Shown one piece after another: positions 1 to 10,272 of a stretch of DNA of 64,000 nt (its first letter is position 1; each line of letters opens with the position of its first letter). Under the pieces are notes generated by a model. That model searched no databases and had not been told where the DNA came from. It was given only the letters and a program-made list of their open reading frames with translations. This DNA comes from Rhizodiscina lignyota (Eukaryota; Ascomycota; Dothideomycetes; Aulographales; Rhizodiscinaceae), in NCBI GenBank assembly GCA_010015805.1, contig ML978126.1, forward strand, positions 1,860,001-1,924,000, written 5' to 3'. Both the position numbers and the translations under genes were made by a program.

Positions 1-618
1 CGCTGAGCTACCCCCTGCTCCTGTACTGGTATTTCTAGTGCAGCGAGAATCAAAGTACACAATGTGGCATCTAGAACGTAGGTCTTAAAAATCACTATTC
101 CCGTATGAAGATTGGCTAACCCTCCCACAGTATTACAGGTTGAATTGAAGAAGAATCTCCGACATTCGAAGAAATATCGCACAATTCTCGAAAGGCCCAC
201 AGGGAAGATCTTTCCTTTGCGACGACTGGCGGTGAATGAATCACAACTGGATTTCTGGAACATCCGCTCCATTGCAGTCCCACCGCGCTCTAAAGACAAA
301 GGCAAGCCGGCTGTCGAGAACCTTGATGGTACGAGCGTTGTGCTCGACTTTGCAACCGAGCAGGAACAGACGACCTTCGAGGCCTACTTCAAGCACACTG
401 CTCTCCAGCGTATGAAACAGATCAAACAATTCAACCTCGGTCGAAATGTAGCCCTCTCTCAATCTGACATGCCGTCGCGGCGGGCCAGCTACGTTCCTGC
501 CACCATATATGGCGAGTCAGCCTCAGCCTCAACGATCACGCCAATACCTGAAAGGAAAGAGACTGGCGTTCCGATTTTGAATCCTATTCCAACTTTTCCG
601 TCTTTGCACAACATTTAG
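1..618 (+). CDS. 3' end of an unidentified protein (partial)
   Basis: The last two exons of a gene that enters from the left edge. Exon 2-77 is open in one frame. An intron at 78-130 (donor GTAGGT, branch-like GGCTAAC, acceptor CCCACAG) joins in phase 1 to exon 131-618, which ends in TAG. The visible 187 residues are basic at the start (VELKKNLRHSKKYRTIL), then a mixed hydrophilic stretch with FATEQEQTTFEAYFKH, then a Ser/Pro-rich tail. I recognise no domain and see no membrane segment. The first exons lie outside the window, so the function cannot be judged. The join is supported by the in-frame splice; the identity is unknown. Confidence 0.6.
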
Positions 619-1805
619 TGCTGACCACATATGGAGCAGAGGTGCGGAAACCTTATTTCACTTGGGTATGCCGCAACCTCCTCCAGGAGAGTGGCATGAT
701 TGTATATAATTATGAAGATACCCAAATGATTATCAACTAAACATTACCGTAGTACCTCAATTGATGAAACATAGTTTGTGACTCAGATTGTTTTTACGGA
801 GCTTGAACAGACTTGGGGTGCGAAGAAGCCAGTTTCTCGTGAGCGTACGAGACATATAATAGGGCCTTATCATTGCTCTGTGTCTTCTATTAAGAAATTA
901 AGCTTTAGCATATTTTCCGGATCCTTTTGTGTAGCTTTGCCTGCCCTTTCTGTTTTCTCGTCTAACTTCACCCCAAGAACCTCTCCTGATGTAAAGAGTA
1001 CGTCGACATATTCCTAATCGCCGCCAGTGGCACCTTGGACACCTACCACTCCTCCGAATCCACTATCATAAGAGGTGCCATACCGGATCAACAATCCATC
1101 CTCGTGGGCTATCATTAAACTCCCTTGCGAGATCGCGCCCAACGTAGAGGAAAATTATGGAAATCGTCAAGAATCTCGGCAACTTATCGTCGTGAATGTT
1201 CTCATGGTAAGTCAAGCGGATGAGGTATATTTGAGGGGCCCATGCCTAGATCGAGGGCTTGATAATTCGAAGCAGATACATATCGAGAGCAAACGGACAT
1301 GTGATGATTAATTGAAGCTGGCCGGAGTTCTGTTACTGATGAAGTCAAAGTAAGCCCATGACCCCCGTAATGCCAAGAACATCAGGCCATGTACCTCTCG
1401 GCCGATACCTCCCGCCAACATGCATCCTTCGTCTAACTCTCTTATCATCGAAGCTATATTTCAAATACATTTACAACCATTGGACCACGAGACAAAGCTC
1501 TCCAAAAGCGTAGTGATTCGCTAAAGCTTTCCACAGAGTAGAAGTCTCGAGCAGCGTTGTGAATATCAACCGTCAGCGGCACTTGGAGTGGCATGAATGC
1601 CAACAAGATCGGTTATATCGTCTGCGGCGGATGGTCCCATTACAAATCTAGGATCCCAATCCTTGGATGGCAAGCTGTACGAGTAAAGTTAACTGCAGAG
1701 CTTCGACGGCCCTCGCCAGGTCTGCCAAATCTACAAGGCCGCCGCTATCACTGTCGACCTTTGATCAAGCAACTACAAACCGCTGGACTGGCAAGGAAAG
1801 CAAAT
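619..1805. other. intergenic spacer, no gene seen
   Basis: About 1.2 kb between the partial gene and the peroxidase. Short open frames here (778-1017, 1075-1311) have no recognisable composition or start context. The frame of the peroxidase stays open upstream to 1593 but has no ATG-led sequence resembling the family; see the finding on a possible N-terminal extension. Confidence 0.5.
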
Positions 1806-2756
1806 ATGAGCGGCCGAGTTCCTATTGAGCCACAGCGTGTCGACGCACCCCTAACTCAGGCGGCGACATTCCTCGTTCTATCACTCACTGACGCGCCCGA
1901 TGCAGTGAAAACAGTACGCTCAACAATCGCGAGTGTCGACGACCTTGCAAAGAATGTCTCCATTCGCGACCTAGGCGCTTCATTCGCTTGTACTGTTGGT
2001 ATCGGAAGCGATGTATGGGATCGTGTCACTGGTCTCCCTCGACCGGCGGAGCTTCATCCCTTTCCTGAAGTTAAGGGCGCGAAGCATACGGCTGTCTCGA
2101 CGCCTGGTGACTTTCTGTTCCACATCCGCTCAGAGCGTCGTGATTTATGCTTCGAGTTCGAGCGACAGCTATTAGATCTCCTAGGAGATTCGGTCAAGGT
2201 CGTTGATGAGACTGTCGGTTTCCGCTACTTTGACGTTCGCGACCTGCTTGGATTCGTTGATGGCACGGCGAACCCAGTTGGACCTTCTGTGCCTGAATCT
2301 ATTCTAGTTGCCGAAGAGGATACGGCTGCCGCCGGCGGCAGCTATATCGTTATACAAAAATATGTGCACGACCTCAAAGCGTGGCGTGGCCTGTCGACGG
2401 AGCAGCAAGAAGCCATTCTGGGCCGGACGAAGCTGGACAACATTGAGCTTGACGACGTCCCCGAAGGGAAGCAAGCGGCGCATAAACAACTCGCTACGAT
2501 CGAGGATGAGAATGGCGTTGAGCACGACATTCTCCGCGACAACATGCCTTTTGGTTCTCCTGGCTCTGGCGAGTTCGGAACGTACTTTATTGGGTACTCG
2601 CGGCGCCTCTGGGTCATCGAACAGATGCTGCAGCGCATGTTTATCGGAGTGCCTCCTGGGCTACATGATCGCCTGCTCGATTTTTCGACTCCGCTCACCG
2701 GCACGACGTTCTTCGCGCCATCCGCAAGTCTCCTCGCCGGCCTGGATTCTGACTAG
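1806..2756 (+). CDS. DyP-type heme peroxidase, class B-like, intracellular
   Basis: Dye-decolorizing peroxidase family: oxidises substrates with H2O2 using a buried heme. The 316-residue protein carries the family signature G-F-V-D-G-T (catalytic Asp152), the proximal heme ligand His188 in YVHDLKAW, the distal Arg244 in ILRDNMPFG, and the C-terminal class B ending with RMFIG and TGTTFFAPS. Length fits class B enzymes (about 300-320 residues). There is no signal peptide with the chosen ATG at 1806, so it is probably cytosolic. The gene has no intron. The same frame is open for 71 further codons upstream (1593), rich in Arg and Lys; I chose 1806 because homology-like sequence starts just after it. 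No operon-like partner is evident. Confidence 0.9.
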   Translation: MSGRVPIEPQRVDAPLTQAATFLVLSLTDAPDAVKTVRSTIASVDDLAKNVSIRDLGASFACTVGIGSDVWDRVTGLPRPAELHPFPEVKGAKHTAVSTPGDFLFHIRSERRDLCFEFERQLLDLLGDSVKVVDETVGFRYFDVRDLLGFVDGTANPVGPSVPESILVAEEDTAAAGGSYIVIQKYVHDLKAWRGLSTEQQEAILGRTKLDNIELDDVPEGKQAAHKQLATIEDENGVEHDILRDNMPFGSPGSGEFGTYFIGYSRRLWVIEQMLQRMFIGVPPGLHDRLLDFSTPLTGTTFFAPSASLLAGLDSD

Positions 2757-3207
2757 TGGGCTCGAGAGTGACAATATACCTGACCCCGATGGATATCGCG
2801 AGGGTGCTGCAAGCACGAGCCTGTCTCGTCAACTGAGGCGAGAGCATCGCTGAAAGCTCAATATTACATCCTTTGGCAAGCGTTTCTTAAGAGTATGCAG
2901 CTTTGATAAATTCAGTCAATCCTATTATTGTTGTGACTGCGCTTCAACAGCTCCATGTATTGTAGCTATGGGTCAAGTTCCTGGCCACTCTCGAAATTGG
3001 TTCATTCATGGTGTCATTAAATGTGCAGATGGGGTTATAGGGAAGTTTGTTGATATACACATCAAGCCGTTAAATCCCAAGTCTGAAGCACGATGAGCCT
3101 TCTCAGTAGAGTCCCTCTATGGGATAAACTCAATTGAGCTATTATTCTATGTCCATTGAAATCAAAGCGGACACTCGTCCCGCCGAAACTCATTGTCTTC
3201 CCCTCGT
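2757..3207. other. short convergent intergenic region
   Basis: The 3' ends of the peroxidase (plus strand) and the first BTB gene (minus strand) face each other across about 450 bp. I see no gene in it. Confidence 0.5.
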
Positions 3208-4302
3208 TCAATCATGCTGCATACGACAACTGCCGTCTGTCATCTTTTCCCCGGCTCGGAAGCAATCTAGGCAAAGGCCTCGGCATAAAGCATTAGCCTC
3301 TTTGGCGGCGTCTCGAATAAGCTGTAGGCTTGTGCGATCGTTGGCACACTCAGAATATGCGCACGGGGCCAGATCATTGGCAACAACTGTCACATCCTTT
3401 GCAACTGTTGCGAAAAGGACACAAGTAGCGACTGCGGAGGGAAGCATTTCCGGTGGCCAGAGCTTTTGCTCTTCGAGACATTCCAGCATATGGCGAAGAT
3501 TCCAGTTGCAGAGTTTGCAATCATCATCGTGCCCCCTCATGCTTCCGCCAATGCACCAAGTGAGGGTCTTATTGATCGCTTCAACGATCATCTGTCTTGC
3601 TGTCTGCGCCCGCTGGATCATCATGGCTGTGACACGTGAGAGCACAAAAGCAAGCAAATGGTGAGAATGAACAAACATACTGAGTAGGGTCTTGGGAAGG
3701 AGCGTTTCATGCAATAGCAATTCATCACCGTCTCCGACGGGAGTCATGACCATCAACAGATTGCTGAACTCCAGGAAGTGCCGATGGTCATTTAAGATAT
3801 AAGCGGTGTCCAACAGTATCACTCGGCCTGCTCCCGGTGGCCACTGCAGTCTCGCGTCCTTGAACCACAGTTCAAGGCTCTGGAAGACGCTCCAATAAGC
3901 GTCGTACTTGTCTACTAGAATAGCATAGCTCCGAAGGAGGGCTGGCGATAGGGAGTATTCCGAGACTCGTTTTCCTTGTAGATGTGTGACAGCGCAGAAC
4001 AACTCCAACGCTAGAGGGTCGTCTTCCGGGAGGGGAATCTCTTTCGGATCGTCCCCGCTGAGTCCTTGACCTTCGCTGTACTTGGTTGAGAACATGTTTC
4101 GGAAAACCGGGGACGCAATCGAGAGAATATGAGAGGACACGCGCAGACGTCTGGCTCTCTCCGCTGTTCCGGCGATGAAGATGACATCGCCTTCAGGAGC
4201 AATCTCGAGGATGTTTGTACTCGACATGTTGTGGTCGACTTGGTTTAAGTGAATGCTGGCCATGTCACTGGCGAGCGCAATGATGTTGGCTCTTTCTGAC
4301 AT
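3208..4302 (-). CDS. BTB/POZ domain protein (family copy 1)
   Basis: A fungal-type BTB/POZ protein, a class that mediates protein-protein contacts and often recruits substrates to CUL3 ubiquitin ligases; the role here is not known. The BTB core runs from about residue 30 to 130: EGDVIF strand, then LRVSSHILSIASPVF and FRNMFS, then IPLPEDDPLALELF. The C-terminus carries C-L-D-C and C-R-M-Q-H, a possible metal-binding pair. An intron is very likely at 3627-3680 (GTATGT to CACAG, 54 nt, phase 1); because it is 3n and has no stop, the frame also reads straight through, giving 364 aa unspliced or 346 aa spliced. The intron sits at the same place as in the copy at 6038-7332. ATG at 4302 is the first in frame; a later ATG is possible. 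Confidence 0.85.
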   Translation of the reverse strand: MSERANIIALASDMASIHLNQVDHNMSSTNILEIAPEGDVIFIAGTAERARRLRVSSHILSIASPVFRNMFSTKYSEGQGLSGDDPKEIPLPEDDPLALELFCAVTHLQGKRVSEYSLSPALLRSYAILVDKYDAYWSVFQSLELWFKDARLQWPPGAGRVILLDTAYILNDHRHFLEFSNLLMVMTPVGDGDELLLHETLLPKTLLSMFVHSHHLLAFVLSRVTAMMIQRAQTARQMIVEAINKTLTWCIGGSMRGHDDDCKLCNWNLRHMLECLEEQKLWPPEMLPSAVATCVLFATVAKDVTVVANDLAPCAYSECANDRTSLQLIRDAAKEANALCRGLCLDCFRAGEKMTDGSCRMQHD

Positions 4303-5043
4303 TTCCCGTCGTTCGCTCGATTGCGTGGCGTTTTGGAGCCTTTATCGAAAGGCTGCTGACTGACAGAAAGGAGATGAAAGAAAGTTCGCGAGTTCTGAAG
4401 AGGGGCGAGAATTTATACGTGTGTGGTTCTGCTCTCGCGCCTGCTAGGCTGCCAGCGTGTTACTCTATTGTGAATACCAGCGCTCAGACCAATGTGAATG
4501 AACCCTAAATCATACCTGGGGCCTGGCTATTGTGCCTTCAACCAACCTGCAGGTTTCCACTCTTGACTTTATGCGTCGCCATACTCTCAGGCCGGCACCG
4601 TGCGGAATCAACGGGTTCGTAGTTGTTGGAAGTCACAAATCTCGCTGTTAGGGTCGTATGGTATATATACGCCTTCTAACGTCTGAACATTAGATGTTCA
4701 GACATTGTTACCTTTTTGGTGGTCTATGCTGCTAGCGCATGAGATTAACACTCGCTGTATCTTGTACCGCTTTGGCGGGTTGCTAAGAGTCTGCACCCAT
4801 ACTGCTCCTGGTGAAGAGAGCTACAAGGTTCACCGTAAATGATTCCTAACTGGCATCTTGGTCACGTATGTGACACCTCTTGGGTCTTAGCTTCATACGC
4901 TATTCTTCTAGTTTTCACGCAAGCAAGAATAGTCCCATATACATTACCCTCGCAACATCAGCTACCATGTGTAGCCTCCACCAAACCTTACTGAGAATGA
5001 AATTTGCTTACGTATTACTGAAAAAGGTATCGCGAAGATATTT
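4303..5043. other. intergenic region upstream of BTB copy 1
   Basis: About 740 bp between the intact BTB gene and the decayed copy. It must hold the promoter of the minus-strand BTB gene. Includes a TATATATA-like run near 4660-4670 of unclear use. No gene seen. Confidence 0.4.
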
Positions 5044-5549
5044 TCAAGGTATTCCAGCACCGAGATTGACCTTTAGTACAAATTCAGTGCTTAGTGCTCT
5101 GAACTGGGCGGCGTCGTTAACCATGTAGGCTGCATCTAGCGCGCAAGAATCATGTCCTCTGAGAGTCGACACTTCGCCTCGCCAGCTTTAAACCAAAATT
5201 CAGTAACAACACGGACGGTGTCGGTACACTGGTATATGTCGACCATAATTGCGAACATGTGGAGCTCCCGAGCGCTCAGCTCCAGCGGCACTTGGTCGGT
5301 TTTTCAGATGTACAATTAGACAGAGAAGTCTTACTGCGGCCTGCTCATCTTCTGGAAGAGGGATGTATTTCGGACTAGCAGAGCTGAGCCCCTGGCCCTC
5401 GCTGAATCCATCTTTCGAGAACATGCTTTGAAATACTGGTGACGTTGTTGAAAGGATATGGGAGGAAACGCGCAAATGGAGGGCTTTTTCGCCAGAGTCG
5501 GAACGAGGAGGTTGACATCGCCATCAGATGCAATTTCGAGAGTCCCCAT
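5044..5549 (-). pseudogene. decayed BTB gene (family copy 2)
   Basis: Remnant of a third BTB paralogue, on the same strand as copy 1. It starts at ATG 5549 with a TLEIASDGDV match to the LEIAPEGDV of copy 1, then changes frame near 5480-5490 into LRVSSHILSTTSPVF and IPLPEDEQAAVRLL, changes frame again near 5280 into ELHMFAIMVDIYQC and EFWFK, and again near 5130 into LDAAYMVNDAAQF before stopping at 5044. At least three frame disruptions, so no full protein can be made. The C-terminal half with the Cys/His motif is not recognisable. Similarity to copy 1 is high enough to suggest a fairly recent local duplication followed by decay. Confidence 0.85.
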
Positions 5550-6037
5550 GATGACGAGGATGCGGAGCTTTCTCACGACGATGGTTGACAGGAGACCTGA
5601 TGTTTGACGTTGCAAAAGCTCGAGGGTCATGGAAAAGCGGTGACGCCCAAGAACAATAGCTCTTACACCTCACGGTAATCCCGACTATCCCTGAAAAGGC
5701 AGTTATACGTTGTTCGGAGTGTACTTAGCAATAACAAACTGCTTAGAAACTTGTACACCCTGTGATTCGCAGAGGCTACACACTACTGCTGTTCCGTATT
5801 TTGAAAGTTGCCGCCAACTTCGGGTTTCTAGCAATAGTGGAGGCGTGCATGTGACATCGCGTTCATGTCGCGTTTGTCCGTGCACGCGTCTCCTCCTTCG
5901 CGGGGGGTTTCAGGTACGTCAGACGCTGCTCCTTTACCATACCTCTCGCTTTCTTTCGAAGTCTTCTTGTCACCCAATGAAGTATTAGAATTGTCCCATA
6001 TATATAGGTGTCATCCCAAACCGTCCTCCTTTCTGGT
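5550..6037. other. intergenic region and promoter of BTB copy 3
   Basis: Roughly 490 bp between the decayed BTB copy and the plus-strand BTB gene. Apart from the TATA element listed separately I see no gene. Confidence 0.4.
5999..6006 (+). promoter_or_regulatory. TATA box of BTB copy 3
   Basis: TATATATA ends 31 nt before the ATG at 6038. This spacing is short for a TATA-to-ATG distance, implying a very short leader or a transcription start near the ATG; it argues against any start upstream of 6038. Confidence 0.5.
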
Positions 6038-7332
6038 ATGTCGCATCCACTTGTCGCACAGACTGCTCAATTGCGTGTACTGATTGCGGCAGTCAAACCG
6101 AAAGATATGGAAGGCGATCCTCCGAATTCGTCGATCAAAGAAATATTTCGCAATGGCAACGTCATCCTCACTCTCGACACTGCGTCTGACGAAAACCGAG
6201 CTCCGATCCGACTACGCGTCTCCCCGCAAGTCTTGAGCACCGGCTCTCTATACTTTCAAAATCTATTCAAAGCGGAATGGAGAGGGAAGCAACTCGAGTC
6301 TGCGACTGCAGATGCTCCACTCGAGATCACGGAACAATTTGAGGATGTCAAAACCGCGTGGATGATGTCGCTTATATGCTCTATCCTCCATCACCGCGCG
6401 GAAGCGGCACCATCTACAAAGAGTCCGGAATCTATCTTGAAGTTTGCTCATGTTGCACAGTATTACCAGTGCACATCTGCAGTTCGTTGGGTTGCGAGTC
6501 CCTGGATCAAGGCCGCCTTGGAGAAATCCGAAGGCCAGCCGGACTCAATGGCAAGATTTGACACATTGTTGGAAGCCAGCTATGTCCTTGACAGCCCAAT
6601 GGATTTCCTCAACGTTTCAAAGGCATGGGCGCTTCACTGGAAGCAGGGCAGCTCTGCGATTCTCTATGCGAAGGGAAATGATGCAGTTGTACCTCTTTTT
6701 GCCTATGGTACGTACAACTGCGCTGAAATATATTGAAGTAGCTGCTTACTTTGACAGTCGATATCGAACAGCAGAGCAAACTTGTCTACAACACCATCTA
6801 TCAGTGTGTCGAAGAGGAAATACGTAATGTTAGACGATTATTAACTCCGTACAACAAAGATGTCATGCACGAAGCACTTGCCTGTATCCTGTCCTACTTT
6901 GAGAAGTACTCCATTTGGCCTTCAGACCGTATGCCAGATAATGTTCAAGATCTCCTGCGCAAGGTTCAGCATACACAGCGGATGTCCTGCCCCGACACGA
7001 GTCTCAATTCGGAGCTGAAGATACTCAACCATTTGACTGACCAGCAGTGGCATGGCTTTAGAAGGTTTGGAATAACGGAGGAGTTGGCACAAAGGGCTAT
7101 AGTCGGCATTTGCATCGACTGCTCTAAGGCTGGGAAACGCATCAATAATAATGACGGTGCCTGCAGGATTTTCCACGATGATAAGGGGTACACTGTCCCC
7201 GAATGGGAACGTCCAGTTCGGAAACGTCCGCGACCGGATCCAGTCGACAATCCCGTCGATGATGCCCTTGAGGATAGCGACAATACTGAAGACGAAATCG
7301 ATGGTGATACGTCTCATATGCTGATTAGTTAG
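6038..7332 (+). CDS. BTB/POZ domain protein (family copy 3)
   Basis: Second intact member of the local BTB family, transcribed away from the decayed copy. Exons 6038-6707 and 6758-7332, with a 50-nt phase-1 intron (GTACGT to TTGACAG) that contains an in-frame stop, so splicing is required here. The 414-residue product has a BTB core (GNVILTLD, LRVSPQVLSTGSLYFQNLF, about residues 40-130), an all-helical middle, a conserved WPSDRMPDN stretch matching WPPEMLPS of copy 1, the C-terminal C-I-D-C plus C-R-I-F-H motif, and an extra tail with a basic cluster (RKRPRP) followed by an acidic run, which looks like a nuclear localisation signal. ATG 6038 is supported by the TATA element just upstream. Confidence 0.88.
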
Positions 7333-7737
7333 ACGTAAACTGAAGAGATCACGAAGGACTTTTAGTTTCGCTGTGGCTGTGGCATAAGCTTCGAATTGGT
7401 TTTAACTAGGGCATTGCGGAATTTCCAGCGGAATTTCCAACCTCCATGTAGACTTTAGTCTCTGATCCAGTATATATCTTTTCATAGCATATGAAACAAC
7501 TCGGTGAGATTTTCAGCAATCCTGCTGGTAGATGCAATTGTATCTTACAATGAAGTAATGGCGGTGAAAAAGATTCGATCTGTTCTGTAAGCCCGGAGCA
7601 GCTCATTATGTTAAGCAGGGGAAGATCAAGCTACCATCTAAGCATAGCAAAATGGCTCGACCCGCGTGTCTTGGTGTCGTAAACGACCATGGCCACATAC
7701 AGGAAGACAACTATTCAGCCTCTGAGGAGGCGAATTC
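7333..7737. other. convergent intergenic region
   Basis: About 400 bp between two converging genes. It may contain a last small exon of the hydrolase on the minus strand (see that entry); otherwise nothing seen. Confidence 0.4.
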
Positions 7738-8967
7738 TCACAAAGGCACAACCTCTTCCTGCCAATCCCTCACAACCTTCAGCTTCCCCGGCCCCTCCCA
7801 TTCCGCCCTCAGCACCTCCACAAACTGCTCAATGTCGTCAATCAACACCTCATCCGTCGATCCACAGATACACAGGTGCTCTACAATCCCGCTCAATCCC
7901 TTCCACCACCCTCGCGGCGCCGTCAGAGGAGCGTTGTACGGATCGCGTGGCGCGCCGGCCAAGAACTGCGTGGCCCATCGCTTCACCGATGGAGGGCCGA
8001 TGATGTCTTTCCAGGCGTTCCGCCTATATGCATCGGCGTGCGAGGAGAGCTCGACCCATGGCGAGATGAGCAGAGCAGCTTTGAGCCTTTGTCCATTGGG
8101 GAGCTTGACTTCCTGTACGCTCCTGTCAGGATGCGGGTGGAGGATGTGTGCGAGGACGTCAATGGCCACATGACCACCGGCAGAGTCACCTCCAAGCAAG
8201 ATATGCGACGGGGCCAAGCCGAGTGTGGTGAGCACGTAGTTGAGAGACATGGCTGCTTGAGCGAGTTGCCGAGGGTATCTAGCGTATGGGGCCAGGTCGT
8301 AGGAGAGGATTAGAGCGGAGTAGGACCGTGGTTTGGAAGACGATGGGCTGGAATGGCCGTTGAGATAATCCAAGTGCTGGCTGAGAAAATCGAGGTTGGC
8401 GTGAATAAGAGGTCCTTGCCTGAGAGTTAGCGGCAGGGTTTTGACCAGTATCGTGGAAGGGATAGCTCACCGTTATAGCCACCGCCGTGAAAGTACAAGA
8501 GAACTGAAGAGGCTTCCTTATCCCCGATCCAGTGTAGCTTCGTTCCATCATCGAGAGTCTCACTCTTCGGCTTTATCTTGTTGTCATTGCAGAATTTGAG
8601 GTATACTTGGTCGGTGTTCGGCGATAGGAATCTTGATTGTTCAGATCACTGTACACACGTTCAGGGGGAAACTAGCTCACTGCTCCTGAGCACTTGTCAT
8701 GCTCCCTGAAAAGGTACGGAAAGTGCTGTACACGATCCATTTGTAGTATGTTGAAGGCTTGTTCTTCCTGCTCACAAACAATGGGGAAATAATAGAGAAT
8801 AATGCCTTTCCCACTAGAAATTGTCAGTCCAGTCGAATTCGTATTCACTAGATACTCCACAGTACAGCAGAGGACAATAGGAGTTACATACAGACTGCAA
8901 TAAAGAGAGGAAGAAGCCCGAGGCGGCCGAAAACGCCAAGGGACGGCTTGTCTGGCTTTTGACCCAT
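7738..8967 (-). CDS. alpha/beta hydrolase fold-3 esterase (3' end uncertain)
   Basis: Hormone-sensitive-lipase-type esterase. Probable exons: 8888-8967, 8694-8813, 8471-8631 and 7738-8414, all phases agreeing (345 aa as drawn). The oxyanion HGGG motif (LYFHGGGYN) lies just before the third intron; the nucleophile elbow is GGDSAGGH; the acidic residue is in GSTDEVL. The first exon begins MGQKPDKPSLGVFGR and runs into a hydrophobic segment, so it may be membrane-associated. Oddities: the intron at 8415-8470 needs an AAG acceptor and the intron after 8694 a GTGCTC donor. The model stops at EEVVPL without the catalytic His expected about 30 residues after the Asp, so a further 3' exon below 7738 is likely but I could not fix it by phase. 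Steryl-acetyl hydrolase-like enzymes are a candidate, unproven. Confidence 0.75.
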
Positions 8968-9362
8968 ACTGATACTTGAAGGGATACTTCAGAACGCAGA
9001 GGAAATAAAAATTCGCACAAATTAAAGAATCAACTTCGAAACAGAAGATTCCATATAAAATGCAACAGCTTGCGGAGTCCGATCGTATATAGAGCTCTAT
9101 AGCTAATCAACCTTTCGTGCATTTTCTAGTTTTCTACTAGCCTTTCATTTCGGACGAGAAGCTAGATCATCAGGGATGAAGCACCTGCGGTCTATCCGCA
9201 GATACCACATTAGTGTCGTGATATTGGCATTACTAATGGACTGTAACTAATACAATTCAAGTCTCACAGTCTGGCAACGCCACAGACTGATGATCACGCT
9301 GAACGAAGCAGCAGATAGGTTGACTCTGACATGACTACCTACTTAGTTCAGAGACTTGGCTT

Positions 9363-9409
9363 CTCCGATGAGGCCCGAAACGTCTTGTCCCGTACCATTG
9401 CAAGGCGTC
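9363..9409 (+). other. hammerhead-ribozyme-like motif (incomplete)
   Basis: In order: CCGATGAG, a very short GG/CC stem, CGAAA, then CGTCTTG (9381-9387), a 13-nt loop, CAAGGCG (9401-9407) and TC. CGTCTTG pairs with CAAGGCG over seven pairs (one G-U), and A9380 can pair with T9408, which is exactly how hammerhead stem III closes on the cleavage-site GUC. Against it: the core has C where U4 should be, stem II has at most two pairs, and no complementary strand for stem I flanks the motif. Either a decayed ribozyme or coincidence. Confidence 0.15.
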
Positions 9410-9435
9410 CCGTAATCGAATCATTCGAATGGTAC
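9392..9435. repeat. inverted repeat with 8-nt perfect arms
   Basis: GTACCATT at 9392-9399 and AATGGTAC at 9428-9435 are perfect reverse complements, separated by 28 nt. It overlaps the loop of the hammerhead-like fold and could form a competing hairpin. Function unknown. Confidence 0.5.
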
Positions 9436-10272
9436 AAGGTTTCTGGGGCAGTAGAAACTGGCGCCACCTTAAACGAGGTGAAGTAGCGCAATCTGCATGC
9501 CTACAGTCGTTTCGAGCTTGGCTTCCAACTTTTTCCGATTTTCAATTTCCAATCGCTGCCTCTGCGCCGGTCTTTGAACAGGACAGGACGATTGCTGAGA
9601 TACGCCAAGCTGTGTAAAAGCTACCCCAGGCCCAGGAACGTGTCTAGTCAAATAAGTCTCCAGTTTTCGACTTGAAATTGGAGTAGGCGCTGAGGTTCCG
9701 AGAATCAAAAAAATCGAAAACAGTTGGAAGCCACAGCTCGAAACGCCTGGAGAACGGACGGATAATAATCGCGTCGCAAGATGCTGGGGAAGGAGGCGTG
9801 AATAACCCTCGACCTCGGCCAACTGCTGTTAATCAGGTAACTTTGCTCCTCTCCAACGATGTGCCGCGGGACTAAAGAACAGACCTTTATTTGCAATTGT
9901 TGAAGACATAGCGAGCTTCATCATAATCAGTTTCGCGCAAAATTCCCTCTTTTGAACGCCTTTGCATCACTCTTTCTGATTTGCGTCCCCCTTTCGGATA
10001 TACAATTTACATAATTAGTCACGAGACTCCTTGTTCAGCTTATTATTGTGGGTACTTCGCATGAGACTTTGGGGCTGTTTCCTAACCGAGGCAAGCATTA
10101 AAGTGATTTTTAACAAAGCAGAAGCTTATAGAAGCACTCGAAGGGCACTTGGCCATTGCTTTCGTGCACCTTTGCCTTAGTTCCTCCTAGGGCTCCCTCT
10201 TTAGTATTTTTCGGTTCAGGACCTAAGGTTATTTTTAAGCTTCTCTGATATCCCTGCGACGTTAAATCCAGC

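Larger units (their letters stand above)
8968..10272. other. 1.3 kb intergenic region
   Basis: Between divergent genes. Contains the hammerhead-like fold near 9363-9409 and an inverted repeat, described separately. The minus-strand open frame at 9469-9822 has no recognisable feature and I do not call it a gene. Confidence 0.4.

Noticed and set aside
7652-8173. Long plus-strand frame opposite the esterase
   Set aside because: Antisense shadow of the esterase exon, which has clear catalytic motifs on the minus strand.
9469-9822. 117-codon minus-strand frame in the 9-10 kb spacer
   Set aside because: No feature or start context; probably chance.
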